Shown here piece by piece: positions 5,957 through 7,477 of a stretch of DNA of 7,477 nucleotides. The stretch is from assembly GCA_025938035.1 (NCBI GenBank), contig JAICQE010000191.1, forward strand, positions 1 through 7,477, written 5' to 3'. The stretch is from Vicinamibacteria bacterium (GTDB lineage Bacteria > Acidobacteriota > Vicinamibacteria > Vicinamibacterales > UBA2999). A program made the translations under genes and the position numbers. The stretch's first letter is position 1, and every line of letters begins with the position of its first letter. Under the pieces are notes generated by a model. The model had not been told where the DNA came from, did no database searches, and saw only the letters and a program-made list of their open reading frames with translations.

Positions 5957-7477
5957 ATGCGGCTGTCCGGCCTCCGTTCGTTTGCCCGTGGAATCGCCTC
6001 CGGCGCACGGGGATTGACGCGCCGGCCCTGGTTGAAGGCGGCCGTTGCGTTGGTTGCGGTCGCGGCTGTGCTGATGGTGACGGTATGGACCGCGCGCTAC
6101 GGATGGGCCATCTACCGGCTCAATCGCGGCGTCGGCGACACCGTGTTCCTCGATGGCTCCGGACGCGAGTGGTTCCGCCTCGACGAGCAGCGGCGGGACG
6201 TCCCGTTCTCCCGCATCTCGGTCCATCTGAAGGATGCGGTGATCGCGGTCGAGGATCATCGCTACTACCTCCACCCGGGGATCGATCCGATCGGACTCGG
6301 GCGGGCGGTTGTCACGAACCTCCGCACCGATCGCACGCAGGGCGGCAGCACCATCACGCAGCAGCTGGCGCGGACGCTGTTTCTCTCGAATTCAAAAACT
6401 CCCGGCCGCAAGGCGAAAGAAGCGGCGCTGGCCGTGATGCTCGAAGTCTTTCTCAGCAAGCAGGAGATCCTCGAGCTCTATCTCAACCGCGTCTTCCTCG
6501 GCGGCGGCATCTACGGCGTCGAGACGATGTCGCAGAAGATGCTGCGCAAGCCGGCGTCGCAGTTGACGGTTGCCGAGGCGGCGCTGATCGCCGGCATCAT
6601 CCGCGCCCCCTCCACGTATTCTCCGTGGCATCATCCCGACGCCGCACGGCAGCGCAGTTTTGTCGTCCTGCAGCGCATGCGGGAGGAAAAGAAGATTACC
6701 GAGGTGCAGGAGCGGGACGCGCGCGCCGAGCGGATCCACATTCAGCCGCCGCCGTCGGTCTCGAGCGCGAAGCACGGCTATGCCAAGGAGTACCTGCGGC
6801 AGCAGTTCCGCAACGTCTTCGGCGGCGACAACCCGCCCGACTGGAAGGTACACACCACCTTCAGTCCGGCGATGCAGGACGCGGCGGAAGCGGCCGTTGG
6901 CGACGGGCTCCGCCGCCTGAAGATTCGCGGCCTGCAGGCGGCGCTCGTGGCCATCGATCCCGCGACCGGAAATATTCTCGCGATGGTTGGCGGGTCCGAT
7001 TTCGCCGTCACGCCGTTCAATCGCGCCGTCAAGAGCCGCCGTCAACCCGGCTCGGCGTTCAAGCCGTTCGTCTACGCGACCGCATTGGAACGCGGGCTGT
7101 CGCCCGTGACGCGGCTGCAGGGACTGCAGCGGGTGGCCGTCGAGGCGTCGAGCGGGGTCTGGATTCCGCGCGACGAACGCGCCGACGGACGGGACGAGAT
7201 GACGCTCCGCGAGGCGCTGCTCGAATCGAACAATGCGGCCGCCGTCCTGCTGCAGCAGCAGGTCGGTACCCGCCCCGTGCTGCAGCTGGTGCGCAGTCTC
7301 GGCGTGACGGACCAGCCCGACGTGCCATCGCTGGCGCTGGGCAGCGGCCTCGTCACACCGCTCGAGCTCACGACCGCCTATGCCGTATTCGCGAACGGCG
7401 GTCTGCACGTCCGGCCTCGAGGCATCCAAACGGTCGAGAACGCGAGCGGCGAGACCGTCGAATCCGTCGCCGTCGAG
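5957..7477 (+). CDS. Class A penicillin-binding protein (PBP1-type), 5' part, cut by window end
   Basis: This is a bifunctional peptidoglycan synthase anchored in the inner membrane; 507 codons are visible and the gene continues past the window. A short basic cytoplasmic tail is followed by a membrane anchor (about residues 27-48). The GT51 transglycosylase covers about 75-250. It shows AVEDHRYYLHPGID (97-110, catalytic E99), GGSTITQQLART (129-140), RKAKE (151-155), EILELYLNRVFLGGGIYGVE (170-189) and AALIAGIIRAPSTYSP (208-223). The transpeptidase begins at about 325 (LVAIDPATGNILAMVGG). It contains the SxxK motif in RQPGSAFKPFVY (S366, K369) and the SxN motif in ESNNAAAV (S424, N426). The KTG motif lies beyond the window. 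The start is ATG 5957; TTG at 5948 is the only other in-frame upstream option before a stop at 5921-5923. No clear Shine-Dalgarno sequence precedes either. It is divergent from the propeller gene. PBP1A versus PBP1B/1C cannot be settled from this part. Confidence 0.93.
   Translation, partial: MRLSGLRSFARGIASGARGLTRRPWLKAAVALVAVAAVLMVTVWTARYGWAIYRLNRGVGDTVFLDGSGREWFRLDEQRRDVPFSRISVHLKDAVIAVEDHRYYLHPGIDPIGLGRAVVTNLRTDRTQGGSTITQQLARTLFLSNSKTPGRKAKEAALAVMLEVFLSKQEILELYLNRVFLGGGIYGVETMSQKMLRKPASQLTVAEAALIAGIIRAPSTYSPWHHPDAARQRSFVVLQRMREEKKITEVQERDARAERIHIQPPPSVSSAKHGYAKEYLRQQFRNVFGGDNPPDWKVHTTFSPAMQDAAEAAVGDGLRRLKIRGLQAALVAIDPATGNILAMVGGSDFAVTPFNRAVKSRRQPGSAFKPFVYATALERGLSPVTRLQGLQRVAVEASSGVWIPRDERADGRDEMTLREALLESNNAAAVLLQQQVGTRPVLQLVRSLGVTDQPDVPSLALGSGLVTPLELTTAYAVFANGGLHVRPRGIQTVENASGETVESVAVE

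Noticed and set aside
6392..7429. 345-codon minus-strand frame opposite the penicillin-binding protein gene
   Set aside because: The plus strand carries every transglycosylase and transpeptidase motif in order; the opposite frame is a GC-rich shadow.

Overview
This is a GC-rich bacterial chromosomal window with six protein genes, two of them cut by the window edges. No RNA gene, CRISPR array or insertion sequence was recognised. The gene content (HspR-type heat-shock control, a secreted beta-propeller protein beside a secreted M28 peptidase) and two families of short palindromic intergenic repeats suggest a soil-type Acidobacteriota, perhaps Vicinamibacteria. That assignment rests on remembered repeat style and gene style, not on a marker gene.

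Left part (1-2090, minus strand): a heat-shock operon reading leftwards as hspR - cbpA/dnaJ-like - clpB. The genes are separated by 2 and 7 bases. Upstream of hspR is a strong sigma70-type promoter (TTGATT, 17-base spacer, TATACT). A near-perfect inverted repeat with the TTGA-N11-TCAA geometry of the HspR operator (HAIR) covers its -35 box and most of its spacer. The simplest reading is that HspR represses its own operon, which encodes a J-domain co-chaperone and the ClpB disaggregase.

Middle (2142-4693): a TerC-family membrane protein on the plus strand with a TTG start. It runs tail-to-tail into a secreted M28 metallopeptidase with a C-terminal PDZ domain on the minus strand. The two stop codons overlap (CTAA), leaving no space for a terminator between them.

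Right part (4694-7477): upstream of the peptidase in the same direction is a secreted TolB-like (PD40) beta-propeller protein. The 66-base gap between them carries two direct copies of a 26-base palindromic repeat, one of which supplies the propeller gene's stop codon. Divergent from the propeller gene is the first 507 codons of a class A penicillin-binding protein (transglycosylase plus the start of the transpeptidase). The 84 bases between these divergent starts are mostly occupied by a 65-base imperfect palindrome.

The genes look like ordinary housekeeping and secreted-protein functions. The most informative non-coding structure is the hspR control region. The two palindromic repeat elements are the other parts that the genes do not explain.
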